Below the pieces are notes generated by a model. It was not told the DNA's origin. It searched no databases and saw only the letters and a program-made list of their open reading frames with translations. The translations under genes were made by a program, and so were the position numbers. Below are positions 23,012 to 31,801 of a DNA stretch of 64,000 bases, in pieces (position 1 is the stretch's first letter; the number at the start of each line of letters is the position of its first letter). Source of the stretch: Streptomyces sp. NBC_00091 (GTDB taxonomy: Bacteria; Actinomycetota; Actinomycetes; Streptomycetales; Streptomycetaceae); the NCBI RefSeq assembly GCF_026343185.1, contig NZ_JAPEMA010000002.1:372001-436000 (forward strand). Direction: 5' to 3'.

Positions 23012-24378
23012 AGGACGGCTCCCTTCTGCGCGGCGGGGACGGCCGGCGGACCGGCGGCCGGGGGTTCGTGGTGGCGGGGGTGCACGGGGCGTACGAGTTC
23101 GTTGGCGACGAAGCCCACGGCGAGCAGGCCGATCATGATGAGGAAGGAGGTGCTGTAGAGGGCGGTACCGGTCCGCCCGGCCGCCTTCCCGGCGTCCGCC
23201 ACGGCGTTGACGATCAGCGGGCCGAGAATCCCGGCCAGGGACCAGGCGGTGAGCAGCCGACCGTGGATCGCGCCGACCTGGAAGACCCCGAAAAGGTCCT
23301 TCAGATAGGCGGGGACCGTGGCGAAACCGCCCCCGTAGAAGGAGAGGATGACGGCCGCGCACGCGATGAACAGGGGTTTGGAGGAGTTTCCGGTCAGCGC
23401 GATGAGCAGGTACATCAGCGCGCCGGCGCCCAGGTACAGGCGGTAGATCCGCTTGCGGCCGACGAGGTCGGAGACCGACGACCACAGGAAGCGGCCGAGC
23501 ATGTTCGCCAGCGACAGCAGTCCGACGAACCCGGCCGCGGCGCCCGCCGCCACCGGTGTCGGCGTGCCGGCGAAGAAGTCCACGATCATCGGGGCGGCCT
23601 TCTCCAGGATGCCGATGCCCGCGGTCACGTTCATGCACAGGACCACCCACAGGCACCAGAACTGCGGGGTGCGCAGCGCGTTGCGGGCGGAGACCCGGAC
23701 GCCGGGATCCAGCGGGCGGCGCCCGCCCGACGGCCCGGGCACGGCCGCCCCGGGCGGTTCCCAGCCCGGCGGGGGCAGCCGTACCAGCAACACCCCGAAG
23801 GCCATGAAGACGGCGTACCCGGCGCCCATGACGAGGAAGGTCTCCGCGATCCCCGCGGAGTTCCGGCCGAAGGCGTCCAGCAGCCGCGCCGTCCAGGGCG
23901 CCGCGATCAGCGCGCCGCCGCCGAAGCCCATGATGGCGATGCCGGTGGCCATGCCGGGCCGGTCGGGAAACCACTTGATGAGGGTGGACACCGGGGAGAT
24001 GTAGCCGATGCCCAGGCCGATCCCGCCGACGAAGCCGTAGCCGAGCACCACGATCCAGTACTGGCGGGTCGCGGCGCCGAGGGCGGCCACGAGGAACCCG
24101 GACGTGAAGCAGACGGCCGACACGGTCATGGCCCAGCGCGGCCCGTGACGCTCCACCAGGGTGCCGCCGAAGGCCGCGGAGAGCCCGAGCATCACGATCG
24201 CGAGCTGGAACGGGAGCGCGGACGCGGTGCCGGAGAGCCCGAGGGAGGTCTCCAGCGGCGGTTTGAACACGCTCCAGGCGTAGGCCTGGCCGATGGCGAG
24301 GTGAATGGAGAGGGCGGCGGGCGGAACGAGCCAGCGGCTCCAGCCCAGGGGTGCGGGCGTACGCAGTCCGGCGAGCAT
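23008..24378 (-). CDS. OxlT-like MFS transporter
   Basis: A 456-residue, 12-helix major facilitator of the oxalate:formate antiporter (OFA) family. Indicators are LAIGQAYAWSVFKPPLE in helix 1, VGGIGLGIGYISPVSTLIKWFPDRPG between helices 4 and 5, and a long central cytoplasmic loop. It probably exchanges small mono- or dicarboxylates. The Arg and Lys residues that bind oxalate were not checked. The start ATG has only a weak ribosome site. It is followed with a 4-base overlap by its one-helix partner and is divergent from the alpha/beta hydrolase. Confidence 0.85.
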   Translation of the reverse strand: MLAGLRTPAPLGWSRWLVPPAALSIHLAIGQAYAWSVFKPPLETSLGLSGTASALPFQLAIVMLGLSAAFGGTLVERHGPRWAMTVSAVCFTSGFLVAALGAATRQYWIVVLGYGFVGGIGLGIGYISPVSTLIKWFPDRPGMATGIAIMGFGGGALIAAPWTARLLDAFGRNSAGIAETFLVMGAGYAVFMAFGVLLVRLPPPGWEPPGAAVPGPSGGRRPLDPGVRVSARNALRTPQFWCLWVVLCMNVTAGIGILEKAAPMIVDFFAGTPTPVAAGAAAGFVGLLSLANMLGRFLWSSVSDLVGRKRIYRLYLGAGALMYLLIALTGNSSKPLFIACAAVILSFYGGGFATVPAYLKDLFGVFQVGAIHGRLLTAWSLAGILGPLIVNAVADAGKAAGRTGTALYSTSFLIMIGLLAVGFVANELVRPVHPRHHEPPAAGPPAVPAAQKGAVL

Positions 24379-24478
24379 GCCGCGGACCGTACAGCACCCG
24401 CGCGCCGCCGTGTGAGGGCCTCTCGGGCCATTCTCCGCCGGTATGTTCTGCGTCTGCCCCATCGCGAGAGGAGACGGC

Positions 24479-25381
24479 GTGACGGTGAGCGAAGAGAAGG
24501 CCGTGGACGTGGGACCGGCGGGCATCGAGGTGGCCTACGAGCGGTCGGGGGACCGGCGGGCGCCGGCGGTGCTGCTGGTCATGGGCATCGCCCTCCAGAT
24601 GTACGGCTGGCCCGACGGCTTCTGCGCGGAGCTGACGGGGCGCGGCGTACAGGTGATCCGGTTCGACAACCGTGACGCCGGCCTGTCGTCGCACTTCGCC
24701 GACGCGCCGGTGCCCGATGTGCGGGCGGCGCTCGCCGGCGACCTGTCGTCGGTGTCCTACACCCTGTCCGACATGGCGGCCGACGCGGTGGGCCTGCTGG
24801 ACACGCTCGGTCTGGACAGCGCCCACGTCGTGGGTCTGTCGCTGGGCGGGGCGATCGCCCAGACGATGGCCATCGAACACCCGGGCCGGGTCCGGTCGCT
24901 GACGTCCCTGATGTCCACGACGGGCGACCCTGCCGTCGGCCTGCCGAAGCCGGAGGCGCTGGGCGCGCTGACGGGGCCGCCGCCGAAGAGCCGCGAGGAG
25001 GTGGTCGAGCGGATGGTCACGGCCGTACGGGTGCTGGGCTCGCCGGGGTTCGCCTTCGACGAGGCCGCGGCGCGCGAGCGCGCCGGCCGCGCCTTCGACC
25101 GGTCCTACGACCCGCTCGGCGTCGCCCGCCAGGCCGTGGCCTCCGTCGCGTCGGGAGACCGGACGGCGCGGCTGGGGTCCCTGCGGCTGCCCGCGCTGGT
25201 GATCCACGGCGCCGACGACCCGATGTGCGACGTCAGCGGCGGCCGGGCCACCGCCGCGGCCGTCCCCGGCGCCGAGCTCGCGGTCTTCGCCGGCATGGGT
25301 CACGACCTGCCGCGGGCGCTGTGGCCCGCGATCGCCTCGCTGATCACGGACCTCGTCCACCGCGCCGAAGCGGGCCGGTAG
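24479..25381 (+). CDS. Alpha/beta hydrolase
   Basis: A 300-residue cytosolic alpha/beta hydrolase. The nucleophile elbow is GLSLGG with Ser121, the oxyanion segment reads LLVMGIALQMYGW, and the catalytic Asp and His are in IHGADDPMC and GMGHDLP. The opening and FDNRDAGLSS match esterases of the aclacinomycin methylesterase (RdmC)-like type. The substrate is unknown. GAGAGGAG precedes the GTG at 24479. It is divergent from the OxlT-like gene and convergent with the CDF transporter gene. Confidence 0.87.
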   Translation: MTVSEEKAVDVGPAGIEVAYERSGDRRAPAVLLVMGIALQMYGWPDGFCAELTGRGVQVIRFDNRDAGLSSHFADAPVPDVRAALAGDLSSVSYTLSDMAADAVGLLDTLGLDSAHVVGLSLGGAIAQTMAIEHPGRVRSLTSLMSTTGDPAVGLPKPEALGALTGPPPKSREEVVERMVTAVRVLGSPGFAFDEAAARERAGRAFDRSYDPLGVARQAVASVASGDRTARLGSLRLPALVIHGADDPMCDVSGGRATAAAVPGAELAVFAGMGHDLPRALWPAIASLITDLVHRAEAGR

Positions 25382-25405
25382 GCGGGCGGCGCGCGGCGCG
25401 CGGGG

Positions 25406-26485
25406 TCAGCTTTCGGCCGCGCTCGGCAGGGCGTGGGGCCGCCGGTCGCCGCCGTGGGCGTGCGTGTGGTCGGTGTGGACGGTCGCGGCCGTCATCCTGG
25501 GGATGGCGTGGATCAGGGCGTGTTCGGCGGCGAGCGCCAGCTCGTGCGCCTGGACGACGGTCAGGTGGGGGCCGACCACGATGTCGGCCTCGGCGCGCAG
25601 GGCGTGGCCGATCCACCGCATGCGCAGCTGCCCGACCCCGAGCACCCCTTCGACCTCGCGCAGGGCGCGCTCGGCGGTGTCCACGAGGGCGGGGTCGACG
25701 CAGTCCATCAGGCGGCGGTAGACCTCGCGGGCGGCGTCCTTGAGTACGAGCAGGATGGCCAGGGTGATCAGCAGGCCCACGACGGGGTCGGCGGCCGGCA
25801 GTCCGGACGCGGAGCCCGCGGCCCCCAGGAGGACGGCCAGTGAGGTGAAGCCGTCGGTACGGGCGTGCAGGCCGTCGGCGACCAGGGCGGCGGAGCCGAT
25901 CCGCCGGCCGGTGCGGATGCGCAGGCGGGCCACCCACTCGTTGCCGGCGAACCCGGTCAGCGCCGCCGCGCAGACCGCCCACAGGTGGGTGACCTCCCGG
26001 GGGTGCAGGAGCCGGTCGATGGCCGTCCAGGCGGCGAAGGCGGCGGACGCCGCGATGACCGCCACGATCAGTACGCCCGCCAGGTCCTCGGCGCGGCCGT
26101 AGCCGTAGGTGTAGCGGCGGTTCGCCGCCCGCCGCCCGAGGACGAAGGCGATGCCCAGCGGTACGGCGGTGAGGGCGTCGGCGGTGTTGTGGACCGTGTC
26201 GCCGAGCAGGGCCACCGACCCGGACAGGGCGACGATCACGGCCTGGAGGGCCGCGGTCGCCCCCAGGACCGCCAGCGAGATCCACAGCGTGCGCATGCCC
26301 TCGCGGGAGGCCTCCATGGCCGCGTCGACCTTGTCGGCGGCCTCGTGGCCGTGCGGGGTGAGCAGGTGCGCGAGCCGGCGGCGCGGCCCACGGGGGTGCT
26401 CGTGGTCGTGGTGCCCGTGCCCGTGGTCGTGGTGGTGGTCGTGGTCGTGCGTGGGGGTGCTTCCGCCGCCCCGGTTGCCGTCCAT
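25406..26485 (-). CDS. Cation diffusion facilitator metal exporter
   Basis: A 359-residue CDF-family transporter with a very His-rich N-terminus (residues 11-30, about a dozen His and several Asp) that should bind metal. Six helices follow, with the paired metal motifs HNTAD and HARTD, and then a cytoplasmic domain (residues about 265-340) and another His-containing tail. It exports Zn2+, Co2+ or similar ions in exchange for protons. A single gene. No Zur-like operator was recognised upstream. Confidence 0.9.
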   Translation of the reverse strand: MDGNRGGGSTPTHDHDHHHDHGHGHHDHEHPRGPRRRLAHLLTPHGHEAADKVDAAMEASREGMRTLWISLAVLGATAALQAVIVALSGSVALLGDTVHNTADALTAVPLGIAFVLGRRAANRRYTYGYGRAEDLAGVLIVAVIAASAAFAAWTAIDRLLHPREVTHLWAVCAAALTGFAGNEWVARLRIRTGRRIGSAALVADGLHARTDGFTSLAVLLGAAGSASGLPAADPVVGLLITLAILLVLKDAAREVYRRLMDCVDPALVDTAERALREVEGVLGVGQLRMRWIGHALRAEADIVVGPHLTVVQAHELALAAEHALIHAIPRMTAATVHTDHTHAHGGDRRPHALPSAAES

Positions 26486-26566
26486 GGACCTTACGTTGGC
26501 ACAGCGAACCCGTTGCGGCTACAGCCGTCCTACGGGCCGTGACCAGGTGCGACGGACTCGCACGTA

Positions 26567-26585
26567 CGCACGCTGTTAACGTGCG
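26567..26585. promoter_or_regulatory. Inverted repeat directly before the YbaK gene
   Basis: CGCACG (26567-26572) and CGTGCG (26580-26585) flank the AT-rich core CTGTTAA, ending three bases before the ATG. It could be an operator or overlap the promoter of this gene. Confidence 0.3.
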
Positions 26586-26588
26586 GGC

Positions 26589-27149
26589 ATGAGCGCTCCC
26601 ATCGGATCCTTCGCCGACGCCCGCCCCGCCCCCGACTGCCTGGCCGAGCTGGTCGCACCGGTCGCCGAGGCGGTGCGCGGCTGGCGCGGTGGGGTCCCGG
26701 CGCGGGAGATCGTCTACGTCGACACCGACCCGGCGGTGGCCGATACGGCCGCCTTCGTCGAGCGTTACGGGCAGGAGCTGCTGGGGCAGTCCGCGAACTG
26801 TGTCGTGGTCGCCGCCAAGCGCGGCGGCGAGACCACCCTGGCCGCCTGTCTGGTGCCTTCGGCCGGCCGGGCCGATGTGAACGGGGCCGTCCGGCGGCGC
26901 CTGGGGGCCCGCAAGGTCTCCTTCGCGCCGATGGCCACGGCCGTGGAGCTGACCGGCATGGAGTACGGCGGGATCACCCCGCTGGGGCTGCCGGCCGACT
27001 GGCCGCTGCTGGTGGACGCCGCCGTCGGCGACATGCCGTACGTGCTCGTCGGGAGCGGCCGCCGCCGCGGCAAACTCATCGCTCCGGGAAAGCTGTTCGC
27101 CCAGATCCCCGGCGCGGAAGTGATCGAAGGCCTCACCCTCGCGCCCTAA
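26589..27149 (+). CDS. YbaK/EbsC-type aminoacyl-tRNA deacylase
   Basis: A 186-residue protein with the YbaK/EbsC fold: SANCVVVAAKRGGETTLAACL in the core and MEYGGITPLGLPADWPLLVD toward the end are conserved. Family members hydrolyse mischarged aminoacyl-tRNA in trans, mostly Cys- or Ala-tRNA(Pro). The catalytic Lys position appears filled (VSFAPM region preceded by RK). There is no clear ribosome site, so the transcript may have a very short leader. It converges with the next gene with 7 bases between stops. Confidence 0.85.
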   Translation: MSAPIGSFADARPAPDCLAELVAPVAEAVRGWRGGVPAREIVYVDTDPAVADTAAFVERYGQELLGQSANCVVVAAKRGGETTLAACLVPSAGRADVNGAVRRRLGARKVSFAPMATAVELTGMEYGGITPLGLPADWPLLVDAAVGDMPYVLVGSGRRRGKLIAPGKLFAQIPGAEVIEGLTLAP

Positions 27150-27156
27150 ACCGTCT

Positions 27157-27708
27157 CTAGAGGACGGCCGTGAGGATCCCGACGAGGACGCCGGCCGCCA
27201 CGCCCAGCACGACGACGGCCACCATCGCGGCCAGCGCCGCGAGCACGAACCCGCCCCCGTCCACGGCCCTGCCGCGGCGGGCGCAGGCGGACATCCAGGC
27301 CGCGAGGGCGAGGAAGGGCACGAGGAGCAGTCCCGTCGCGACCACCAGGTTCCCCACGGCGAAGCCGGACCGTTCGTACGCCCTACCGCGCGCGGTCCGG
27401 ACCTCCACCTCGGAGCCGGGCCGGTGCTTCGCGGCGGCCGTCTCCAGCAGGATCTCCTCCTGCGGCCCGCCGTGCCCGCGCGGGGTGTAGCGGCCCTTGC
27501 ACTGCGTGCCGGCCGCATAGCCCTCCGCGTCGGTGGCCTCGTAGCACTCGGAGACGGTCACGACCCCGTCCACGGGCCCGAGGCCGAGCACGGCCGCCAG
27601 TTGCGGTCCGGGCAGGAGCCAGACCAGCCAGGCGGCGAGGACGAGCGTCGCCGCCGATCCGAGTGCCGCCGCGCCCCGGGCCGCTGTCCGTGCACCACCC
27701 CGCACCAC
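27157..27708 (-). CDS. Membrane protein with two helices and extracytoplasmic loop
   Basis: About 183 residues: one helix near the start (LVLAAWLVWLLPGP), an extracytoplasmic segment with two Cys (VSECYEATD and GTQCKGRY) that may pair, and two helices at the end (VATGLLLVPFLALAAW and AAMVAVVVLGVAAGVLVGIL). The loop resembles DUF3592-type proteins. The GTG at 27708 is preferred because GGGGAGAGG lies just upstream; ATG 27735 and GTG 27714 are in-frame alternatives with poorer sites. Function unknown. Confidence 0.6.
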   Translation of the reverse strand: MVRGGARTAARGAAALGSAATLVLAAWLVWLLPGPQLAAVLGLGPVDGVVTVSECYEATDAEGYAAGTQCKGRYTPRGHGGPQEEILLETAAAKHRPGSEVEVRTARGRAYERSGFAVGNLVVATGLLLVPFLALAAWMSACARRGRAVDGGGFVLAALAAMVAVVVLGVAAGVLVGILTAVL

Positions 27709-27913
27709 GGGCACCCCCTCTCCCCGTTGGGCCATACCCGTGGCGGGCGCCGCATAACTCCGCCCCCGGGACCGGCCGCGCGGAAGTAGCCACCGTCCGC
27801 TATCCGCCATTGGGGTGCCGACGCCCCCGCGGCGCCCCGACCGGCTCCTAGGATGAAGCCCGCTGCGGCCCCGGGCGCGCCGCAGCACAGGTCCACAGGC
27901 AGGGAGTTGAGGC

Positions 27914-28585
27914 ATGAAGCGGTTGCGCGCACTGGTCGCGGTGGGGGTCCTGGCGCTGGGGTCGGCGGGCGCGGGCACCGCCCAGGCCAGTCCGCCGTCC
28001 CCGGCCTCCGAGAGCTCCGGCTGCCCGGCCGCGGAGATCTTCGCCACCGACAACACCGCCGTCATCACGGATCCGGCCGACCCCCGGCTCCAGACGCGAC
28101 TGAAGCGCTTCGACCGCGAGGTGCGGGAGATCATCCGCGCCAACGGGGCGCGGGCCGGTTCCTCGACCCTGCTGGACGGGGTGTTCTGGTCGCAGGAGGA
28201 GCAGCAGGCCACCTACGAGCGCTCGCGCGAGTTCGACGTCGCCCAGGTCAGCGCGGACGGGCTGCACCACATCGCCGACGTCATCCGCAAGCGCTACGAG
28301 CAGGAGTCGGTGCTGACGTTCCGCTGCCTGCCCCGCAGCTCGCCGGAGACCGACGCGGTCGAGATCCAGGCGCCGGGCGTCAGCGCCACCCGGCTGCGCG
28401 ACGCGCTGCTCGCCGACCCCGAGGCGCGCGACCGGCTCGGCGGCGGCTCGGTCGCCCTCGACGGGCGGCTGATCCTCGTCGCGCCGCTGGCCGACCTGCC
28501 TCTCGCCCGGAAGTTCACGGCCGCGCTCGGGGTGGACTGGAACAAGGCCGAGGTCCGTTACGGGGACGAGGAGTTCGTCGCGTAG
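27914..28585 (+). CDS. Secreted protein of unknown function
   Basis: A 223-residue protein with a Sec signal peptide (MKRLRALVAVGVLALGSAGA, cleavage near AQA). The mature part is mostly helical and polar with two Cys (SSGCPAAE and FRCLPRS) that could form a disulfide, and a repeated D/E-R pattern. I do not recognise the family. A good ribosome site (AGGGAG) precedes the ATG. It stands alone between convergent and co-directional genes. Confidence 0.7.
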   Translation: MKRLRALVAVGVLALGSAGAGTAQASPPSPASESSGCPAAEIFATDNTAVITDPADPRLQTRLKRFDREVREIIRANGARAGSSTLLDGVFWSQEEQQATYERSREFDVAQVSADGLHHIADVIRKRYEQESVLTFRCLPRSSPETDAVEIQAPGVSATRLRDALLADPEARDRLGGGSVALDGRLILVAPLADLPLARKFTAALGVDWNKAEVRYGDEEFVA

Positions 28586-28705
28586 CCCGGAGCGGGGGCC
28601 GGCACGGGGTGGTGGTGTCCGGCACGCGGACCGTCCCGGAGCGGCCCCTCACCGCGCGTTAGGCTGCACGTTCGCGGGGGCCATCCACACACGGGCAAGG
28701 TGAAC

Positions 28706-29260
28706 ATGTTCGAGCCGGCGCAGGTCAATCCGTACCCCGACAGCCACGTACTCGGGGAGGGACCCGACCCGCACCCGCTGCTGGCTCCGGTACTCCCCCT
28801 GCTGGGGCGCTGGCACGGCCGGGGGCGGGGCGAGTACCCGACGCTGGCTCAGGACTTCCGGTACGAGCAGGAGATCACCTTCAGCCACGACGGCCGCCCC
28901 TTCCTGCGTTACGAGGCACGCGCGTGGCTGGTCGACGAGGCCGGCGCCCCCGTCCGTCCGGCGGGGCGGGAGGCCGGTTGGTGGCGGGTGACGCCCGACG
29001 CGTCGCTGGAGGTGGTGCTCGCCCATCCGACCGGCATCGTCGAGACGTACGTGGGGCGGGTGTCGGGCACCGGCGCCGCGGGGCTCGAGATCGAGATCGA
29101 GACCAAGGACGTGTCGCTGACCCCGCTGGCCAAGGAGGTCACCGGCACCCGGCGCCACTACACGCTCGACGGCTCCGACCTGACGGTCGTGCACGACATG
29201 GCGGCCGTGGGACAGCCCCTCCAGCACCACCTGACGACCCGTCTGCGCCGGCTCGCCTGA
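28706..29260 (+). CDS. Nitrobindin-like heme-binding beta-barrel protein
   Basis: A 184-residue protein of the nitrobindin / THAP4-C / DUF1794 family. It has the barrel-opening motif [14 protein letters not shown] (GxWxGxG) at about residues 33-46, the [10 protein letters not shown] strand, and a late His in LQHHLTTRL that corresponds to the heme-ligating His. It is predicted to bind ferric heme and nitric oxide or peroxynitrite. ATG 28706 fits the AAGG site better than the in-frame GTG at 28700. A single gene. Confidence 0.88.
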   Translation: MFEPAQVNPYPDSHVLGEGPDPHPLLAPVLPLLGRWHGRGRGEYPTLAQDFRYEQEITFSHDGRPFLRYEARAWLVDEAGAPVRPAGREAGWWRVTPDASLEVVLAHPTGIVETYVGRVSGTGAAGLEIEIETKDVSLTPLAKEVTGTRRHYTLDGSDLTVVHDMAAVGQPLQHHLTTRLRRLA

Positions 29261-29376
29261 CGGGCGGTAGTGGCACCAGCACCACCCCGGATACGGGTGG
29301 TGGGGAGATCGTCGCGGGCCGTGCGTTCGCGGAGGATCGACATGACCGATCCACGCGACTGGGGGAACACAGCCAC

Positions 29377-30993
29377 ATGCACCTGTTCACGAAGACCGCG
29401 CGCCGGGCCGCAGCCGCCGCGTGCGGGCTGCTCGCCGTGGCGGCCCTGCCCGCGGTCCCGGCGCACGCCGCGACGGCGGCCGGGGCGCCCGCGATACCCG
29501 GCCGGTACGCGCACCAGAAGCTCGACTGGCGGCCCTGCGACTCCGGTCCGCTGGAGTGCGCCTCGATGTCGGTGCCGCGCGACTGGTACCACCCCGGCCG
29601 GGGGCCGGACCTCACCATCGCCGTGTCCCGGCACCGCGCCGCCGACCCCGCCGCCCGGCGGGGCGTCCTGATGATGGCGGCCGGCGGCCCGGGGGCCTCG
29701 GGCCTGGGGCGGCCGGCGGGCCTGGCCGCGTACGCGCCGAAGCTGGCGGCCGCCTACGACATCGTGAGCTTCGACCAGCGCGGGGTCGGGGCGAGCACGA
29801 ACGTGGTCTGCTCCGGGCAGGAGAAGGTGGACGCCCTGTTCGGCGGCGGCGACCTGCGCGACCGGTCGGAGGAGGCCGTGCGCGCCACGGTGGAACGCGC
29901 GCGGGACTTCGTACGCGACTGCCGGCGCAACTCGGGCGGTCTGCTGCCCCACATCACCACCGACCAGGCCGTGCACGACATGGACCTGTACCGGGCGCTG
30001 CTCGGCACGGACAAGGTGTCGTACTACGGTCCCTCCTACGCCACCTTCCTCGGCGGCTACTACGCGACCCGGTTCCCGCACCGGGTCGAGCGGGTGGTGC
30101 TCGACAGCAACATCGACTTCGGCGGCAGCTGGCAGGACTTCCTGACGGGGCAGCCGATGAGCTTCCAGCGCCGCTTCGAGCAGGACTTCCTGCCGTGGCT
30201 GGCCGCGAACGACGCGACGTACCACCGGGGCAGGACCCCCGAGGAGGCCAAGGCCTCCTACGAGCGGCTGCGCGCCTCGCTGCGCGAGCGGCCGCTGGAC
30301 CTCGAGGGGACCCGTGTCACGCCCGACCACCTGGACGCGGCCACGACGAGCATCATCTACAACGGTGACCGGTTCCCGGACCTCGCCATGCTCCTCGGCG
30401 TCCTGGAAGACCCCGGGAGCGCGCCGCCCGCCACCCGCCGGGCCCTCGCTCAGAAGCTGAAGCACCCGATGGCGGCGGGGTTCGCCGCGGACTTCTTCTC
30501 CGTGATCTGCTCCGACACCCCCTGGAACCGCGACAGCGGCTACTGGGTGCGCAGGAGTGAGGCGGACAGCCGCGCGTACCCCCTGGCCGGAGCGCGGGAG
30601 CTGACCTTCACCTCGATCTGCGCCGCCTGGCCCCGCTCCAGGGCTCCGCGCGTCGAGGTCACCGGCAAGGGGCTGCCGCCGGTCCTGATGCTCAACTCCA
30701 CGCACGATCCGGCGACCTACTACGAGGGGGCCGTACGGGCCCACCAGCGGCTGGCGGGCTCCCGGCTGATCACGGTCCGCGGCGGCGACCACGGCGCCTA
30801 CCAGGCGAAGAACGCCTGCGTGGACCGCTACGTCGAGGAGTTCCTGCTCGACGGCCGGCTGCCCGCCGCGGACGCCGCCTGCGAGGGGAAGCCGCTGCCG
30901 GATCCGGCGGCGGCCGGTCCTCAGGCCGCGGAACCGCTGTCGACGACGAGGTCGGTCCCGACCACGGAGCCGGCCGCGGACGACGCGAGGTAG
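29377..30993 (+). CDS. Secreted alpha/beta hydrolase (tripeptidyl-aminopeptidase type)
   Basis: A 538-residue exported hydrolase of the Streptomyces SlpD/SlpE/Tap family. It has a signal peptide to about residue 32 (cleavage near AHA), FDQRGVGAS as the oxyanion-side loop, the nucleophile in YYGPSYA with Ser220, and a C-terminal TAP-like domain with the catalytic Asp and His (NSTHDPATY, GGDHGAY). The elbow ends in Ala rather than Gly, which is unusual. It would release N-terminal tripeptides from proteins or hydrolyse related substrates. Its last 73 bases overlap the convergent SDR gene, so the final 24 residues are probably an unselected extension. Confidence 0.85.
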   Translation: MHLFTKTARRAAAAACGLLAVAALPAVPAHAATAAGAPAIPGRYAHQKLDWRPCDSGPLECASMSVPRDWYHPGRGPDLTIAVSRHRAADPAARRGVLMMAAGGPGASGLGRPAGLAAYAPKLAAAYDIVSFDQRGVGASTNVVCSGQEKVDALFGGGDLRDRSEEAVRATVERARDFVRDCRRNSGGLLPHITTDQAVHDMDLYRALLGTDKVSYYGPSYATFLGGYYATRFPHRVERVVLDSNIDFGGSWQDFLTGQPMSFQRRFEQDFLPWLAANDATYHRGRTPEEAKASYERLRASLRERPLDLEGTRVTPDHLDAATTSIIYNGDRFPDLAMLLGVLEDPGSAPPATRRALAQKLKHPMAAGFAADFFSVICSDTPWNRDSGYWVRRSEADSRAYPLAGARELTFTSICAAWPRSRAPRVEVTGKGLPPVLMLNSTHDPATYYEGAVRAHQRLAGSRLITVRGGDHGAYQAKNACVDRYVEEFLLDGRLPAADAACEGKPLPDPAAAGPQAAEPLSTTRSVPTTEPAADDAR

Positions 30994-31679
30994 AGCACGG
31001 CGGCGGCCACTTCCTCGGCCTCCGCGACCCGGCCGAGCGGGTTCTCCGACTTCATCCGCTCGGCCCGGTCGGCCTCGGTCTCGCCGGGCCACAGCGACAT
31101 GGGCGCGGCGGAGGCGCCCGGGCTGACCGCGTTGATGCGGACGCCCTCGTGGATGTGGTCGAGGGCGGCGGCGCGGGTGAGGGCGGAGACGGCCGCCTTC
31201 GAGGTGATGTACGCGGCAAGGTTCGGGATCCGCATGTGCGCGCCCAGGTTGGAGGAGACGTTGACGATGGCGCCGCCGCCGTTCTCCCGCATGTGCGCGA
31301 TCTGGTGCTTCATCGCCAGCCAGACACCGGTGACGTTGGTCCGCTGGACCGCCTCCCAGTCCTCCTCGCTGACCTCGGCGACGGGTCCGACCCCACGGAG
31401 TATGCCGGCGTTGTTGACCGCGATGTCCAGCCCGCCGAAGCGGGCGACGCTCTCGCGGACGAGGTCCTGGAGCCGGCCGGAGTCGGTGACGTCGGCGGGG
31501 ATCGCGGCGGCGGTGCCGCCGGACGCTTCGATGAGGGCGACCGTCTCCTCCAGGGTGGCCGCGGTGCGTCCGGCGGCGACTACGGAGGCGCCCTCGGCGG
31601 CGAAGGCGAGCGCGATGGCGCGGCCGAGGCCGGAGCCCGCGCCGGTCACCAGGACGGTCTTGCCGGTGAAGCGGTTCAT
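30921..31679 (-). CDS. Short-chain dehydrogenase/reductase
   Basis: A 252-residue classical SDR. NAD(P) binding is at TGAGSGLGRA (residues 12-21), followed by NNAG near residue 86, the catalytic Ser in VNVSSN, and YITSK as the Tyr-x-x-x-Lys pair. It ends in DLVVDSGSAA. It likely oxidises or reduces a small alcohol/ketone. The gene lies 122 bases downstream of a TetR gene on the same strand, with a TetR-like operator between them, so induction by a substrate is probable. The 3' end overlaps the neighbouring hydrolase gene. Confidence 0.9.
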   Translation of the reverse strand: MNRFTGKTVLVTGAGSGLGRAIALAFAAEGASVVAAGRTAATLEETVALIEASGGTAAAIPADVTDSGRLQDLVRESVARFGGLDIAVNNAGILRGVGPVAEVSEEDWEAVQRTNVTGVWLAMKHQIAHMRENGGGAIVNVSSNLGAHMRIPNLAAYITSKAAVSALTRAAALDHIHEGVRINAVSPGASAAPMSLWPGETEADRAERMKSENPLGRVAEAEEVAAAVLYLASSAAGSVVGTDLVVDSGSAA

Positions 31680-31716
31680 CTTCGGTGACTCCCTTGAGGG
31701 GCGATGGCCCCATATT

Positions 31717-31731
31717 TGAACGATCGGTTCA
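31717..31731. promoter_or_regulatory. TetR-type operator upstream of SDR
   Basis: TGAAC-GATCG-GTTCA is a 15-base inverted repeat located about 38 bases before the SDR start codon. It shares GAACGAxCGGT with the site at 32408-32422 in front of the adjacent TetR gene, so both are probably bound by that TetR protein. Confidence 0.6.
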
Positions 31732-31801
31732 GTATTCGGGCATGCGAAAGGCGTGTACGAGGAACCGGGGGCCCGCGCCGCGTGCCGCGCGCGGGGCTCC
31801 G

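Noticed and set aside
26401..26460. GTGGTC-type repeats as a possible CRISPR or satellite
   Set aside because: They are the codons of the His-rich N-terminus of the CDF transporter read on the other strand.
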